Shown piece after piece: positions 63,372-64,000 of a stretch of DNA of 64,000 nucleotides (within the stretch, counting starts at the first letter, position 1; every line of letters begins with the position of its first letter). The stretch lies in assembly GCA_964411985.1 (NCBI GenBank), contig CAYPNF010000039.1, positions 16,727 to 80,726 of the forward strand, written 5' to 3'. The position numbers and the translations under genes are program-made. The notes under the pieces are model-generated. The model was not told where the DNA came from. It saw only the letters and a program-made list of their open reading frames with translations, and searched no databases. This DNA comes from CAYPNF01 sp964411985 (lineage in GTDB: Bacteria > Verrucomicrobiota > Verrucomicrobiia > Limisphaerales > J093).

Positions 63372-63702
63372 GAGCGGCGATTCCTCCTCGAGAACCGCCC
63401 ATCCTCGGGCTTCATGCAAGTCAGTGAGCTGCTGCGTGTGCCGGTGAAGCAATTGGGCGAAAGCCGCACTGTGGCCTGTCCGGCAAAAGACCCCGACCCG
63501 AGCTAGGACGTTGCGCGCTCACGCCGCTGGCTTTGGCGAGGGTTCAACCACCGTCTTGGCGGGGTGAGGTTCGTTCGCGGCTCGTCGGCGACATTGTAGG
63601 GACAGACAAAGAGAGACTACTTGGGGACAGACGACGGAAACTCGTTTGGCGATGGTTCAGTCTTGCTTTTGTTGGCTTCGACAGGTATGGGGTTCACCCG
63701 CC
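63372..63702. other. Upstream region of the RAYT gene
   Basis: 331 bases without a gene. The last part carries two direct motifs, GGGACAGAC at 63599-63607 and GGGACAGACGACGG at 63624-63637, about 65 bases before the RAYT start. Confidence 0.55.
63599..63637. repeat. REP-like motif pair upstream of the RAYT
   Basis: GGGACAGAC (63599-63607) and GGGACAGACGACGG (63624-63637), 25 bases apart. This is the same sequence as the motif in R-elements and at 46659 and 57885 (reverse complement). REP elements adjacent to their RAYT are the usual arrangement. Confidence 0.65.
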
Positions 63703-64000
63703 ATGAGGACCGCCCGGATCAAAGCTCCCCCGTCATTTCCTGTAGCCTATTATCACTGCACGTCCCGGATTGTGAACAAGGATCCGGTGATGGGGGACTG
63801 CGAGAAAGAGAAGTTCTGCCTCTTCATGCGGCACTACGAACGGTTCTGCGGGGTGAAAGTGCTGACCTACTGCGTCCTGTCCAATCACTTCCATATTCTT
63901 CTGGAAGTGCCGGCACGCCCCTTGGCTCCTTTGAGCGACGCTGAGTTTCAGGAACGGCTCCAAGGGCTGAAGGACTCAGCCTGGTCCCGGACCACCCGGG
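63703..64000 (+). CDS. REP-associated tyrosine transposase (RAYT), 3' truncated by window edge
   Basis: ATG 63703 opens a frame that runs off the window (99 residues seen). It starts with MRTARIK, then FPVAYYHCTSRIVNKDPVMG, then RFCGVKVLTYCVLSNHFHIL. The HFH is the HUH metal-binding motif of Y1 (IS200-like) transposases, and the AYYHCTSRIV / FCGVKVLTYCVLSNHFH order is typical of the RAYT group common in Verrucomicrobia. The catalytic tyrosine lies beyond the window. RAYTs act on REP palindromes, nicking single-stranded DNA. The motif pair just upstream matches repeats elsewhere in the window. Confidence 0.88.
   Translation, partial: MRTARIKAPPSFPVAYYHCTSRIVNKDPVMGDCEKEKFCLFMRHYERFCGVKVLTYCVLSNHFHILLEVPARPLAPLSDAEFQERLQGLKDSAWSRTTR

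Overview
The window looks like a chromosomal segment of a soil or freshwater Verrucomicrobium (Pedosphaera / Limisphaerales-like). This is inferred from gene content, not from a database search. The indicators are exported Gfo/Idh/MocA oxidoreductases with twin-arginine signals, two 3-keto-disaccharide hydrolase-like (DUF1080) proteins, a PEP-CTERM protein, a prepilin-type N-terminus of the kind abundant in this phylum, LamG proteins, an ECF sigma factor fused to a membrane/extracytoplasmic domain, and a REP-associated tyrosine transposase (RAYT). The DNA is GC-rich and genes lie on both strands. I recognised no complete tRNA, rRNA or CRISPR array.

Layout. 1-8.5 kb: a plus-strand deoxysugar (probably L-fucose or a similar sugar) utilisation cluster: the tail of a glycosidase, a lactonase, a zinc alcohol dehydrogenase, a Na+/sugar symporter, an internally deleted SDR, an aldo-keto reductase and an exported GH95-type fucosidase. 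8.5-9 kb: a frameshifted transposase scrap. 9-15.7 kb: small metabolic and regulatory genes (NTPase, PfkB kinase, ThiE, DUF1080, response regulators, L,D-transpeptidase, YaeQ-like). 15.7-22.7 kb: exported proteins (DUF1593/alpha-beta hydrolase fusion, outer-membrane protein, Gfo/Idh/MocA oxidoreductase, HEAT-repeat protein). 22.7-25.5 kb: housekeeping rimO-pgsA-pgpA. 25.5-29.2 kb: a second Gfo/Idh/MocA oxidoreductase and a DUF885 peptidase-like protein.

29.2-33.6 kb is the most rearranged part. An ECF sigma-membrane fusion gene and a downstream gene resembling its extracytoplasmic domain lie between copies of a roughly 280-bp hairpin repeat. A truncated second copy of the downstream gene and a fragment of a third copy are attached to further copies of the repeat. 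33.6-46 kb: glycyl-tRNA synthetase, a second DUF1080 protein, a chemoreceptor ending in hemerythrin, a Tat-exported sugar-isomerase-like protein, a broken LamG gene and a GH30 glycosidase. 46-46.7 kb: a membrane protein/XRE regulator pair behind a 40-bp palindrome. 46.7-51.1 kb: a four-gene phage-derived packaging module (portal, terminase, two unknowns) preceded by a hairpin-rich leader. 51.4-57.9 kb: NfeD, a VOC protein, a GxxExxY gene bracketed by mirror-image hairpin repeats, and a MerR / VIT-vWA pair. 58-64 kb: a nonsense-interrupted prepilin-like gene, a PEP-CTERM protein, a CHASE-type histidine kinase with its LuxR-type regulator, and the start of a RAYT whose upstream region carries the same short motif seen at REP-like sites across the window.

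Much of the recognisable content concerns degradation of complex glycans. The most unusual signals are the repeat-driven duplication around the sigma-fusion operon, the motif network linking intergenic repeats to the RAYT, the structured leader of the phage-derived module and the symmetric repeats around the GxxExxY gene.
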